A stretch of DNA of 64,000 nt, from NCBI RefSeq assembly GCF_024748615.1, contig NZ_CP087168.1, forward strand, positions 5,146,001-5,210,000. The letters are read 5' to 3'. A model generated the notes under the pieces. It did no database searches, had not been told where the DNA came from, and saw only the letters and a list, made by a program, of their open reading frames with translations. The translations under genes were made by a program, and so were the position numbers. The DNA is from Pseudomonas sp. B21-048. Its GTDB lineage: Bacteria; Pseudomonadota; Gammaproteobacteria; Pseudomonadales; Pseudomonadaceae. Below, piece after piece: positions 28,173-38,100 of this stretch (position 1 is its first letter; each line of letters begins with the position of its first letter).

Positions 28173-29408
28173 ATGAGCCACACTAAAACCAGCACCATTG
28201 CCGCGCCCACCGCGAGTATAAATCGCCATCGATGGGTCGTACTCGCTGTCGGGGTGGCGGCACAAGCAAGCTTCTCGCTGGGTTTTCAGGGCATCCCGGC
28301 CACTGGCCCGTTACTGCAGGACGCTTACGGCCTGACCCTTGATCAGTTGGGCCTGATACTCGGTGCGATTGCCTTGGGTATTGCCGCCTCGGAAGTCATT
28401 TGGGGCTTGCTGACCGACAAGTTGGGCGACCGCTTTGTCTTGCTGACCGGTCTTCTGAGCACGAGCCTGATCTTTGCCCTGCTGGCGATGTTCGGCACCC
28501 CCAGGGTCGGTTCCATTCCGGGAGTCTTGCTACTGGGCAGTGGCCTGCTGGCGCTGGGCATCCTGGGCGGCAGTATCAACGGCTCCAGTGGCAAGGCGGT
28601 GATGTCCTGGTTCCAGGACGGTGAACGTGGTTTCGCCATGAGCATCCGCCAGACTGCAGTGCCGGTCGGCGGCGGAATCGGTGCAGCCATCCTGCCCTGG
28701 GTCGCGCTGCACTTTGGTTTCATCAGCGTCTTCAGTACGCTGGCCGTGACCAGCCTGCTCGCTGCAATGGCCGCCTGGACCTGGCTCACGCCGGCACCGG
28801 TACAACCGGCACCACGGGTCAATCCGGTTGCCAGCCCCAAGAGCACACTCAATGACCCGCACATGTGGCGCCTGTTCCTGACCAGCAGCCTGCTCACCGT
28901 ACCGCAGTTCGCAGTGCTGACCTTTTCCGCGATTTACTTGATCAACGAGTTTCATCTGGGTATTGCAGTGACCTCGGCGGTGATCTTCGCGGTGCAGCTA
29001 CTCGGCGCCGTCGCTCGGGTCTGGAGCGGTCGCTGGACTGACAAACACAATAATCGTCGCGCGTTCGTGCGGGGTATCGCCCTACTCGCTGCAGTGTCTT
29101 TGGTGCTGCTGCAATTGAACATCCTGACGTTCAACGCACCGGCCCTCAGTGTGCTGCTGCTGATTGCGGCTGGCGTGTTCGGCTCCGCGTGGCACGGGGT
29201 GGCCTACACCGAGATCGCGGTGATGGCCGGTGCGGCAAGGGTCGGGACGGCCCTGGGAATCGAGAACACCGCAGTGTTCGCCGCCGCGTTCGCAACACCG
29301 GCGTTGATCCCGGTGTTGCTGCGCAGTTTCTCCTGGGCTGAAGTCTGGGGAGGAATCGCCCTGCTCTGTCTGTTTGCTTTTGTCCTGTCGCCAAAACGCA
29401 AGCCCTGA
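28173..29408 (+). CDS. MFS transporter
   Basis: About 411 residues from ATG 28173 (GAGGAAA upstream), with 12 predicted helices and the loop motif LLTDKLGDR between helices 2 and 3. Major facilitator superfamily, inner membrane, probably a metabolite or anion:proton symporter/exporter; substrate unknown. Divergent from the LysR gene, whose operator-like palindrome lies in the intergenic region. A short frame upstream (27976-28176) overlaps its start but is not supported as a gene. Confidence 0.88.
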   Translation: MSHTKTSTIAAPTASINRHRWVVLAVGVAAQASFSLGFQGIPATGPLLQDAYGLTLDQLGLILGAIALGIAASEVIWGLLTDKLGDRFVLLTGLLSTSLIFALLAMFGTPRVGSIPGVLLLGSGLLALGILGGSINGSSGKAVMSWFQDGERGFAMSIRQTAVPVGGGIGAAILPWVALHFGFISVFSTLAVTSLLAAMAAWTWLTPAPVQPAPRVNPVASPKSTLNDPHMWRLFLTSSLLTVPQFAVLTFSAIYLINEFHLGIAVTSAVIFAVQLLGAVARVWSGRWTDKHNNRRAFVRGIALLAAVSLVLLQLNILTFNAPALSVLLLIAAGVFGSAWHGVAYTEIAVMAGAARVGTALGIENTAVFAAAFATPALIPVLLRSFSWAEVWGGIALLCLFAFVLSPKRKP

Positions 29409-29440
29409 GCCATGTCGGTTTGGCCGTTCCGGAGAACACC

Positions 29441-29584
29441 ATGAATCCTCTATCCAGCCTCGTGACTTTCGCGTCGGTGGTCGAACATCGAAGTCTCTCC
29501 AGGGCGGCCGAACATCCGAGCACTTGCCAAACGGTGCTCGACGCTGATTCGCCGTCAATCAGCAGTCGGGTTTGTCTGCCGTGA
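29441..29584 (+). pseudogene. LysR-family regulator remnant (HTH start only)
   Basis: A 47-residue frame with a good RBS (GGAGAACACC then ATG). The first 25 residues (MNPLSSLVTFASVVEHRSLS, then RAAEH) match the beginning of the LysR winged HTH, but the frame then diverges into unrelated residues and stops. The rest of the regulator is absent; the fragment ends inside the 3' end of the convergent RloA-type gene. Interpreted as the head of a deleted LysR gene. Confidence 0.5.
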
Positions 29585-30065
29585 AGCGCCGAGCCGGGTT
29601 CACCGCCGCACCGAATTCACGCAGAGCCTTGGCGCCGATCAACAGCGGGTAATTGAAGCTGCTGCGGTCGGTGAGGTTGACCTCGACGGTGCGCTTGATG
29701 TTGCCCAGGCACAATTCCAGATCGACCACCGGCCGCTTGGTGGGTTCGATCGTTTCCTTGTCATCCTCGTCTTCTTCGGAACGGGTCTTGATCTTGCTGA
29801 TCCGCGCGACCTTGTGCTCATAGACCTTGTTGCTCGCGCCTTTGGTGGCGAGGCGGAAGCGCACCCACTCGTCGCCGTCGCGGGTGAAGGTTTCGATGTC
29901 CTTGGCCGACAGCGACGCGGTCAGGGCGCCGGTGTCCATTTTGGCCTTGAGGACTTCGCCGCCGATTTCCGGCAGCGCGATGTATTCGTAACGCCCATAC
30001 AAGGTCGGCTCGGCGGCCAAGACCGGCAGGGCCATGAGGGAAAGCAGTGCAAGGAGAGATTTCAC
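29559..30065 (-). CDS. RloA-type retropepsin-like aspartic peptidase
   Basis: 168 residues from a GTG at 30065 (GGAAG 8 nt upstream). N-terminal signal peptide (KSLLALLSLMALPVLA, cleavage after about 18) exports it to the periplasm. The aspartic peptidase motif is MDTGALTAS near residue 44, and LLIGAKALREFG marks the C-terminal half. The family (COG4067, once called ATP-dependent zinc protease) has an unknown physiological substrate. An acidic-basic linker (RSEEDEDDKETIEPTKR) is in the middle. An upstream extension to 30383 crosses a repeat element and is rejected. Confidence 0.85.
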   Translation of the reverse strand: MKSLLALLSLMALPVLAAEPTLYGRYEYIALPEIGGEVLKAKMDTGALTASLSAKDIETFTRDGDEWVRFRLATKGASNKVYEHKVARISKIKTRSEEDEDDKETIEPTKRPVVDLELCLGNIKRTVEVNLTDRSSFNYPLLIGAKALREFGAAVNPARRFTADKPDC

Positions 30066-30148
30066 GTAATGGGCTTCCTTAGGGATGTGGACACATGGCC
30101 GAATTCTAGACCGCAGAAAACAGCGATAGTTGGACCGCCTCACACCTC

Positions 30149-30284
30149 TGTGGCGAGGGAGCCAGCTCCTGTTCGAGTGCGCAGCGCTCGTAAAAACCGC
30201 TGCATGCGGTATACCTGAAAAATCGCGGCGTCTGGTTTTGGGGCCGCTTCGCAGCCCAGCGGGAGCAAGCTCCCTCGCCACAGG
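30149..30284. repeat. TGTGGCGAGGGAGC-type inverted repeat element
   Basis: Ends TGTGGCGAGGGAGC (left) and GCTCCCTCGCCACA (right) with inner GAGCGC/GCAGCCCAGCGGGAGC parts. A related element is at 41176-41310. Confidence 0.88.
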
Positions 30285-30400
30285 GATCTCATAACGCTGG
30301 AAGCATACCGCCACAAACATGAAACATTCGTCACCACCCATTTGGCCTGTCGCCTGAAGCTGCTTATCATGGCGCGCCCACACGTTTTCAAGAGTTACCT

Positions 30401-31285
30401 ATGCGCCGCCTGCTCACCGGCTGTTTCGTTACCCTGCTGTTGTTGCTTAACACCCTGATGCTGTTCGGACCGTTGATGGTGTTCGCCCTGCTCAAACTGG
30501 TTCTGCCCGGACGTTTTCGCGATGCCGCCTCCTGGACGGTGATGTGGATTGCCGAAACCTGGGCCGAAATCGACAAACTGATTTTTCGTCTGTGCATTCC
30601 CACCCAGTGGGACATTCGCGGTGGCAATGATCTACGCCGCGACACTTCGTATCTGGTAATCGGCAACCATCAATCCTGGGTCGATATACCGGCGCTGATC
30701 CAGGCCCTTAACCGGCGCACGCCGTTCTTCAAATTCTTCCTCAAGAAAGAACTGATCTGGGTGCCGTTCCTGGGCCTGGCCTGGTGGGCTTTGGACTATC
30801 CGTTCATGAAGCGCTACACCAAGGCGTTTCTGGCAAAGAACCCGGAGCTGGCCGGCCAGGACCTGGAGATCACCAAACAAGCCTGCGCGTTGTACAAGCG
30901 TCAGCCAGTGACGGTGGTCAATTATCTGGAAGGCACCCGCTACACCAGGGCGAAAAGCGCCCAGCAGCAGTCACCGTTCACCCACCTGCTCAAGCCCAAG
31001 GCGGGCGGCGTGGCATTTGTGCTGGCGGCGATGGGCGAACAACTGGATGCCATTCTCGATGTGACCGTGGTGTATCCACAGCAGCAGATTCCAGGGTTCT
31101 GGGATTTGATCAGCGGTCGCGTGCCAAGGGTGATCATCGATATCCAGACCCGCGAACTGGACCCGGCGCTGTGGCAAGGCGATTACGAAAACGATCCAGC
31201 GTTTCGCGAAACAATCCAGAACTGGGTCAACCAGCTCTGGATCGATAAGGACCGGCGCATCAAGGCATTACGCGCCGAAGGCTGA
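30401..31285 (+). CDS. YihG/PlsC-like acyltransferase
   Basis: 294 residues with an N-terminal hydrophobic segment (residues 5-35), the H-x4-D catalytic box H90-Q-S-W-V-D95, and the acceptor-binding block YLEGTRYT. Predicted 1-acyl-glycerol-3-phosphate acyltransferase-like protein of the inner membrane, adjusting phospholipid acyl chains. YihG in E. coli has such activity. Monocistronic, convergent with the DUF2780 gene (2 bp between stops). Confidence 0.88.
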   Translation: MRRLLTGCFVTLLLLLNTLMLFGPLMVFALLKLVLPGRFRDAASWTVMWIAETWAEIDKLIFRLCIPTQWDIRGGNDLRRDTSYLVIGNHQSWVDIPALIQALNRRTPFFKFFLKKELIWVPFLGLAWWALDYPFMKRYTKAFLAKNPELAGQDLEITKQACALYKRQPVTVVNYLEGTRYTRAKSAQQQSPFTHLLKPKAGGVAFVLAAMGEQLDAILDVTVVYPQQQIPGFWDLISGRVPRVIIDIQTRELDPALWQGDYENDPAFRETIQNWVNQLWIDKDRRIKALRAEG

Positions 31286-31286
31286 C

Positions 31287-31904
31287 TCAGCTGCCGGTGC
31301 CTGCACCCCAGATCCCGCCGAGATTTTGCAGCAACGAACCGGCCACGCCTTGCTGGCCGAGATATTGCAGAATCACCGGGGCAAACATGCCGATCATCCC
31401 GGTGTCCATGCCCAGGGCACCGAAGGCGTTGTTCAGGTCGTTGGTGTCTTTGACGTTACCCAGCAAGCCATCGAGTAACGCATTTTTGTCCGAGCCCGCC
31501 CCGAGCAGCCCGCCCAGACCGTTCAGGCCACCGATGGCGCTGTTGCCAGCGATTTGACTGAGACCCGGCACGTTTTTACTCAGCTCGGAGAAGTCCTGGC
31601 CGCTGAGCTGATTTCTCGCCAGCCCCAGCATCGCACCGGCACCGCCGATGGCCTGCTCCGGGGTGATGTCGAGCTGCGAGCCCAGGGTATTGAGCAAACC
31701 GGCGGCCTTGGGCGCCGCCGCCACGATGCCATCGGCCTCATCGCCTCCATCATCGTCCTCGCCGCCTTCGTTGCCCTGCATCGCCGAAACCGCTTTGGCC
31801 GCATCAACGAGGCTGAACTGTGCAAAGGCCGGGCTGGCGACCAGTGTCGTCAACGAAGCGACAGCCATGAGCGAGGCCAGTGCAAAACCGCGTGAAACTT
31901 TCAT
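31287..31904 (-). CDS. DUF2780 exported protein
   Basis: 205 residues from ATG 31904 (AGGA upstream). Signal peptide (MKVSRGFALASLMAVASLTT..ASPAFA) then an acidic low-complexity stretch (GGEDDDGGDEAD) and a long Gly/Leu-rich helical region (DUF2780). Periplasmic or secreted. Function unknown. An in-frame extension to 32015 is not signal-like. Convergent with the acyltransferase gene. Confidence 0.82.
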   Translation of the reverse strand: MKVSRGFALASLMAVASLTTLVASPAFAQFSLVDAAKAVSAMQGNEGGEDDDGGDEADGIVAAAPKAAGLLNTLGSQLDITPEQAIGGAGAMLGLARNQLSGQDFSELSKNVPGLSQIAGNSAIGGLNGLGGLLGAGSDKNALLDGLLGNVKDTNDLNNAFGALGMDTGMIGMFAPVILQYLGQQGVAGSLLQNLGGIWGAGTGS

Positions 31905-32094
31905 CCAGACATCCTCGATTGCCATGAAAACCGCCCGGTAACGAGGCGGAAAAACTGCCGATTTGACCGGGTATCCGGTGGCATGTTCCCCCGTCACGTC
32001 GATGAGCGGACTCACGCGATGAATGGCACATGGGGCACGCGGATCTGGCGGAAGAAATGAGGCGAGCTTTTGTGCCGGGGGGTAATGTGAACCC

Positions 32095-32124
32095 CAAAAA
32101 AAACGGCGACCCGAGGGTCGCCGT
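32095..32124 (-). terminator. Rho-independent terminator of fdhA
   Basis: GGCGACC/GGTCGCC stem (about 32104-32122) with CGAG loop; on the minus strand followed by a run of Ts (the A tract ending at 32103). 20 bp past the fdhA stop. Confidence 0.9.
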
Positions 32125-32143
32125 TTTGCTTTGCGTGAAGCCC

Positions 32144-33343
32144 TTACGCCGCGCTGAACAACTTGTGCGGATCGATCACAAACTTCTTCGGCACGCCCGC
32201 ATCGAACTCCCCATAACCACGTGGAGCGTCATCCAGGCTGATGACTTCAACACCCACGATGTCGGCAATCTTGATGCGGTCCCACATGATCGCCTGCATC
32301 AGTTGGCGGTTGTACTTCATCACTGGCGTCTGGCCGGTGTGGAAGCTGTGGGATTTGGCCCAGCCCAGACCGAAGCGAATGCTCAGGCTGCCCATTTTCG
32401 CGGCCGCGTCCACAGCACCTGGATCTTCGGTTACGTACAGGCCAGGGATGCCGATTTTGCCGGCAACGCGAACCACGCCCATCAGGGAGTTGAGCACGGT
32501 TGCCGGGGCTTCGTGTTTCACGCCGGCATGGCCGTGGCCGCGGGCTTCGAAACCTACGGCGTCGACGGCACAATCCACTTCTGGTTCACCCAGCAGCGCG
32601 GCGATCTGTTCGTGCAGTGGGGTGTCTGTCGACAGGTCGGCAATTTCGAAACCCTGAGCCTTGGCGTGAGCCAGGCGGATCGGGTTGACGTCACCGATGA
32701 TCACCACTGCAGCGCCCAACAGGCGAGCGGAAGCGGCAGCGGCCAGACCCACCGGACCAGCGCCCGCGATGTATACGGTGCTACCTGGGCCAACGCCGGC
32801 AGTCACTGCGCCGTGGTAACCGGTCGGCAGAATGTCGGAGAGGCAGGTCAGGTCACGGATTTTCTCCATCGCGCGATCGCGATCCGGGAGTTTCAGCAGG
32901 TTGAAGTCGGCATACGGCACAAACGCGTATTCGGCTTGGCCACCGGTCCAGTCACCCATGTCGACATAACCATAGGCACCGCCCGGACGCGCCGGGTTAA
33001 CGCTCAGGCAGACGCCAGTATGTTGCTCTTTGCACGAACGGCAACGGCCACAGGCAACGTTGAAAGGTACCGACACCAAGTCGCCGATCTGCAGGTTCTC
33101 GACACCGCTGCCCTTCTCGATCACTTCACCCGTGATCTCGTGGCCCAGCACCAGACCGGTCTGAGCGGTGGTGCGACCGCGCACCATGTGCTGATCGGAA
33201 CCACAAATATTGGTGGAAACTACGCGCAGGATGACACCGTGCTCGATCTTCCTGCCGCGTGGGTCCTGCATTTTGGGATAGTCGATTTTCTGTACCTCGA
33301 CCTTGCCTGCGCCGAGATACACGACACCACGATTACCAGACAT
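32144..33343 (-). CDS. fdhA: Glutathione-independent formaldehyde dehydrogenase
   Basis: 399 residues, a zinc-dependent medium-chain dehydrogenase. Catalytic zinc region NICGSDQHM, structural-zinc cysteines in ACGRCRSCKEQHTGVC and the NAD-binding YIAGAGPVGLAAA. FdhA oxidises formaldehyde to formate with NAD. Last in the sox cluster order glyA-soxBDAG-purU-fdhA on the minus strand, matching PA5421; it removes formaldehyde released during sarcosine oxidation. Separated from purU by about 165 bp containing a repeat. Confidence 0.95.
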   Translation of the reverse strand: MSGNRGVVYLGAGKVEVQKIDYPKMQDPRGRKIEHGVILRVVSTNICGSDQHMVRGRTTAQTGLVLGHEITGEVIEKGSGVENLQIGDLVSVPFNVACGRCRSCKEQHTGVCLSVNPARPGGAYGYVDMGDWTGGQAEYAFVPYADFNLLKLPDRDRAMEKIRDLTCLSDILPTGYHGAVTAGVGPGSTVYIAGAGPVGLAAAASARLLGAAVVIIGDVNPIRLAHAKAQGFEIADLSTDTPLHEQIAALLGEPEVDCAVDAVGFEARGHGHAGVKHEAPATVLNSLMGVVRVAGKIGIPGLYVTEDPGAVDAAAKMGSLSIRFGLGWAKSHSFHTGQTPVMKYNRQLMQAIMWDRIKIADIVGVEVISLDDAPRGYGEFDAGVPKKFVIDPHKLFSAA

Positions 33344-33420
33344 GCTTTCACCTCGCTGTTGTTTTTATGTAGCGGTCGCGTCGCCATGGACCGGCGGCGC
33401 GTTGATTGCTCGGTAAGTCA

Positions 33421-33494
33421 AAAGATCGCAGCCTTCGGCAGCTCCTGCAGAGACATGCAATCGGCGTAGGAGCTGCCGAAGGCTACGATCTTTT
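33421..33494. repeat. TAGGAGCTGCCGAAGG-type inverted repeat
   Basis: Arms AGATCGCAGCCTTCGGCAGC (left) and TAGGAGCTGCCGAAGGCTAC (right). Related to 12302-12387. Confidence 0.85.
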
Positions 33495-33509
33495 CAGGCA
33501 GTAAAAACG

Positions 33510-34367
33510 TTAGAGCACAACTGTCCTGTTAGCGTTAAGGAACACGCGTCTTTCAATGTGATAACCCACCGCCCGCGCCAGGGTCAGCCCTTCGACATCC
33601 CGCCCCTTGGCGATCAAATCTTCTGGGTAATGACTGTGATCCACAGCCTCCACGCCCTGGGCGATGATCGGGCCTTCGTCCAGGTCGTTGTTGATGTAGT
33701 GCGCCGTGGCGCCGACCAGTTTCACGCCCTTGTTGTAGGCCTGGTGATACGGCTTGGCGCCTTTGAAACCCGGCAGCAGGGAGTGATGAATGTTGATCGC
33801 CTTGCCATCGAGTTTGCGGCACAGCTCTGGCGACAGGACTTGCATGTAGCGCGCAAGGACCACCAGTTCAGCGCCGGACTCTTCAATCACCTGCCAGACC
33901 TGACGCTCCTGCGACGGTTTGTCGTTCGGGTCCAGCGGGAAATGGTAGTACGGAATCTGGTGCCAGTCGGCCAACGGCTTGAGGTCCGGGTGGTTGGAGA
34001 CCACGGCGACCACGTCCATCGACAACTGGCCGATGCGCTGGCGGTAGAGCAAGTCGTTGAGGCAGTGATCGGCCTTGGAGACCATGATCACCACTTTTGG
34101 CCGGTGGTGCGGCGGGGTCAGCTCGAAGATCATGCCAAAGGCTTCACCACGTTCCGCCAAACCGGCGCGAAAGGCTTGTTCATCGAAGCCATCGGGCTGA
34201 CGGAATTCCACGCGAATGAAGAAACGGCCCGAGAGCCGGTCATCGAAAGAATGGTGCTCGGTGACGTAGCAGCCCTGCTCGAACAGAAAGCGGGTCACCG
34301 CATCCACGGTGCCAAGGACGCTGGGGCAGTCGGCAGTCAGAATCCATGTGTCTGGGGCGCGGCTCAT
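33510..34367 (-). CDS. purU: Formyltetrahydrofolate deformylase
   Basis: 285 residues from ATG 34367. N-terminal ACT domain (WILTADCPSVLGTVDAVTRFL), then a formyltransferase-fold catalytic domain with NIHHSLLPGFKGAKPYHQAY. It hydrolyses 10-formyl-THF to THF and formate, recycling folate when sarcosine oxidation loads it with C1 units. Its position beside soxG and fdhA matches PA5420. The frame runs back through a palindromic repeat to 34430, but MSRAPDTW is the normal start. Confidence 0.95.
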   Translation of the reverse strand: MSRAPDTWILTADCPSVLGTVDAVTRFLFEQGCYVTEHHSFDDRLSGRFFIRVEFRQPDGFDEQAFRAGLAERGEAFGMIFELTPPHHRPKVVIMVSKADHCLNDLLYRQRIGQLSMDVVAVVSNHPDLKPLADWHQIPYYHFPLDPNDKPSQERQVWQVIEESGAELVVLARYMQVLSPELCRKLDGKAINIHHSLLPGFKGAKPYHQAYNKGVKLVGATAHYINNDLDEGPIIAQGVEAVDHSHYPEDLIAKGRDVEGLTLARAVGYHIERRVFLNANRTVVL

Positions 34368-34397
34368 AGTGCGGTGACTCCTGTAGCGAAACTGTCT

Positions 34398-34428
34398 GAT
34401 CGTTCCCACGCAGAGCGTGGGAACGATC
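34398..34428. repeat. 31-bp perfect palindrome of the GATCGTTCCCACGC family
   Basis: Minimal form of the element: GATCGTTCCCACGC, AGA, and the exact inverted copy. It ends one base before the soxG stop codon and lies in the soxG-purU gap. Confidence 0.92.
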
Positions 34429-34429
34429 A

Positions 34430-35062
34430 TTACGCCTGGACGCTAAGCCCGTATTCGGCGGCCGCATCCTGCAACCACAACCACCAGTAATCCGAGAAGC
34501 TGCGGCGGATCAGCAGTTCCCAGGTGTCTTCGGCAGTGTGGCGGATCATCAGTTGCGACTTGGCGAACACCGTGCCGACAGCCTTGCCCACCGGGAAGTT
34601 GTTGGGATGCACGTCGTAGCTGGTGGATTTCATCAGCACCTGACGTACGTTCGGGCCGCTGAGTTCGAGGATCTGTTGGCCACCGCTGACGTTGACGATC
34701 TGGATGTGCAGGTCGCCCAGGGCTTTGCGCAATTTCTGCTCGGCGGCGAATTCTTCGCCGGTCGGCACGATCAGCAGCCATTCATCCGGCCCCATCCATT
34801 GCAGGCTGGTTTCACCTTTGATCACCACGGTCAACGCGGCTGGCAGCTCCAGACCCAGGGCCTTGTGCACGCCGGCAGCGAACGCTGGATCATGGCCATC
34901 GCCACGAATGGTCAGGTGACCGAGGAGTTTTTTCTCACGCACGATCACGCCGGCGTTCTTGCGGCCCTTGCCCACCAGGCTGGCGAGGTCGGCGTGATGC
35001 AGCGACGACTCGGCCTTGGCCCCGGTGGTTGGGCGTTGTTGGTAAACATTGGCTGCGGTCAT
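34430..35062 (-). CDS. soxG: Sarcosine oxidase gamma subunit
   Basis: 210 residues, SoxG pattern (SLQWMGPDEWLLIVP, RSFSDYWWLWLQDAAAEYG). It is the small folate-domain-like subunit of the heterotetrameric sarcosine oxidase, needed for complex assembly. Follows soxA with 55 bp between. Confidence 0.95.
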   Translation of the reverse strand: MTAANVYQQRPTTGAKAESSLHHADLASLVGKGRKNAGVIVREKKLLGHLTIRGDGHDPAFAAGVHKALGLELPAALTVVIKGETSLQWMGPDEWLLIVPTGEEFAAEQKLRKALGDLHIQIVNVSGGQQILELSGPNVRQVLMKSTSYDVHPNNFPVGKAVGTVFAKSQLMIRHTAEDTWELLIRRSFSDYWWLWLQDAAAEYGLSVQA

Positions 35063-35117
35063 AAAGCACCTGTCCTGAATTCTGTGTCGCTCCCGCGCCA
35101 GGCGCGGGAGCGATCGA

Positions 35118-38100
35118 TTACACGTTCTGGCGATCGCCTTTCGGATCGAAGAACACCGAAGAAACGATTTCCGCCTCGATCACGCTGCCGTCGGCCAGCG
35201 GTGCGAACACCCGCTCACCCATGCGCTTCAGGCCGCCCTTGACCACACCCATGGCAAACGAATAGCCGAGGGAGTTGTGCAAGTAGCTGGAAGTCACGTG
35301 ACCGACCATGGTCATCGGGATGGTTTGCTTGGTGTTGAACACCAGTTGCGCACCTTCCGGCAGCCATTTGGTCGGATCGATCGGCTTCAGACCGACCAGC
35401 TGTTTGCGCTGATCACGCACGCAGTCTTCGCGGTTCATGCCACGCCAGCCGATCCACGAGAACGGTTTGGTGCGACCGACACACCAGCCCATGTTCAGGT
35501 CGTCCGGGGTCATCGAGCTGTCAGTGTCCTGACCAACGATGATGAAGCCCTTCTCTGCCCGCAGTACGTGCATGGTTTCAGTGCCGTACGGAGTCAGGTT
35601 GTACTTCTTGCCGGCCTCGACGATTTTCTCGAGCACGCCCATGGCGTAGTCGGCCTGCACGTTGACTTCGTACGACAGCTCGCCGGTAAACGAAATCCGG
35701 AATATCCGCGCCGGTACGCCGCCAACTAGAGCTTCTTTCCAGGTCATGAACGGGAAAGCTTCATTGGCCAGATCGACGTCGGTGACTTCGCTGAGCAGTT
35801 TGCGGCTGTTCGGCCCGGACAGGGTCATGGTCGCCCAATGGTCAGTCACGGAGGTGAAGTACACCTTCAGGTCTGGCCATTCGGTCTGATGGTAGATTTC
35901 CAGCCATTGCAGCACGCGTGCAGCGCCGCCGGTGGTGGTGGTCATCACGAAATGGTTGTCGGCCAGGCATGCAGTCACGCCGTCGTCGAACACCATGCCG
36001 TCTTCTTTACACATCAGGCCGTAACGCGCCTTGCCCACGTCGAGCTTGGTCCAGGTGTTGGTGTAGATGCGGTTGAGGAACTCGCGGGTGTCCGGGCCCT
36101 GGATGTCGATCTTGCCCAGGGTCGAAGCATCCAGCAGGCCGACGCTGTCGCGCACGGCTTTGCATTCGCGCTTCACGGCGGCATGCAGGTCTTCACCGTT
36201 TTTCGGGAAGTACCATGGACGCTTCCACTGACCGACGTCTTCAAATTCGGCGCCGTTCTTCACGTGCCAGTGATGCAGCGCGGTGAAACGAACCGGTTCG
36301 AAGATGTGCCCACAGTGACGGCCGGCCACGGCGCCGAAGGTCACCGGCGTGTAGTTCGGGCGGAACATGGTGGTGCCCATCTGCGGGATGGTCACGTTCA
36401 GCGAACGGGCGGCGATGGCCAGACCGTTGACGTTGCCGAGCTTGCCCTGATCGGTGCCGAAGCCCAATGCGGTGTAGCGTTTGACGTGCTCGACCGACTC
36501 GAAGCCTTCGCGGGTCGCCAGTTCGATGGCGGCAGCGGTGACGTCGTTTTGCAGGTCGACGAATTGCTTCGGCGCACGGGCAGTGGCTTTTTCGTGCGGC
36601 ACCTGGAACAGCGCCAGCGTCGGCTCTTCCAGACGGCTCAGGGCTTTCGGCAAGGTGCCTTCTACACCGCTGAAACCGGCTTCGCTGGCCGCGCGAGCGC
36701 CGCCTTCAAAACCGTCGGCCAACGAATCGCCGAGACCGTAGATGCCGTTGATGCCGCCGACGCACACGCGTTTCTGCGGTGCCTCGCCCGGTACGAAACC
36801 GAGGATGTCTTCACGCCAGATCGGTTTGCCACCCAAGTGCGACGCCAGGTGAACCACCGGGCTGTAACCGCCGGAACTGGCGACCAGGTCGCAATCGAGC
36901 CACTCGCCAGGGCTGGTCACGGTGTGTGCTTTTACGTCAATCGCGGCAACGCGAGCGGCGGTGACGTGCTTGCTGCCACGGGCCTCGATCACGGCGCTGC
37001 CGGTCAGGATGCGGATACCTTTGGCGCGAGCTTCTTCCACCAGCGCACCGCGAGGGTTGCTGCGGGCATCGGCGATCGCCACCACTTGCAGACTGGCATC
37101 GAGCCAATCCAGGGCGACGCGGTAGGCATGATCGTTGTTGGTCGACAGCACCAGTTTCTTGCCCGGTGCCACGCCGTAACGACGTACATAAGTCGACACG
37201 GCGCCGGCGAGCATGTTGCCCGGCACGTCGTTGTTGCCATAAACCAGTGGACGCTCGTGAGTACCGGTCGCCAGTACCACACGCTTGGCGCGAACCCGGT
37301 GGATGCGCTGACGCACCTGGCCAATCGGGGCGCGGTCGCCGAGGTGATCGGTGAGGCGCTCGTGAATGGTCAGGAAGTTATGGTCGTGGTAACCGTTGAC
37401 CGTGGCGCGCGGCAACAGCAGCACGTCCGGGGTGTTTTTCAGCTCGGCGATGACGCTGGCGACCCATTCGGTAGCAGGTTTGCCGTCGAGGCTTTCGCGG
37501 GAATCGAGCAGGCTGCCGCCGAACTCTTCCTGCTCATCGGCCAGGATCACGCGCGCACCGCTACGGGCAGCCGCCAGTGCAGCCGCCAGACCCGCAGGGC
37601 CAGCGCCGACGATCAGCACGTCGCAGTGCTGGTTCATGTAGTCGTAGGTGTCCGGATCGTTCTCGGTCGGCGAGCGGCCAAGGCCGGCAGCCTTACGAAT
37701 GTACTTCTCGTAGGTCATCCAGAACGATTGCGGGTACATGAAGGTTTTGTAGTAGAAGCCCGGCGGCATCAGCTTGCCGCCGACCTTGCCGAGAATCCCC
37801 ATCATGTCGTTGTTCACGCTCGGCCAGCCGTTGGTGCTGGTGGCGACCAGGCCTTGATACAGCGCTTGTTGCGTGGCGCGCACGTTCGGGATCTGCGTGG
37901 CTTCGGTCGCACCGATCTGCAGCACAGCGTTCGGCTCTTCGGCACCGGCGGCGAAGATGCCGCGCGGGCGCGAGTACTTGAAGCTGCGGCCGATGATGTC
38001 GACACCGTTGGCCAGCAAGGCGGCAGCGAGGGTATCGCCTTCAAAGCCTTTGTAGACCTGGCCGTTGAAAGTGAAGCTCAGCACTTTGTTGCGGTCGATG

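Noticed and set aside
27976..28176. A 66-codon frame overlapping the MFS start (ATGA overlap)
   Set aside because: It would need a TTG start only 13 bp from the divergent lysR start, inside the operator region, with no RBS and no recognised family; treated as promoter sequence.
30149..30284. CRISPR-like repeats
   Set aside because: The repeated sequences here and elsewhere are inverted REP-type pairs; no regular direct repeat/spacer array and no cas genes were seen.
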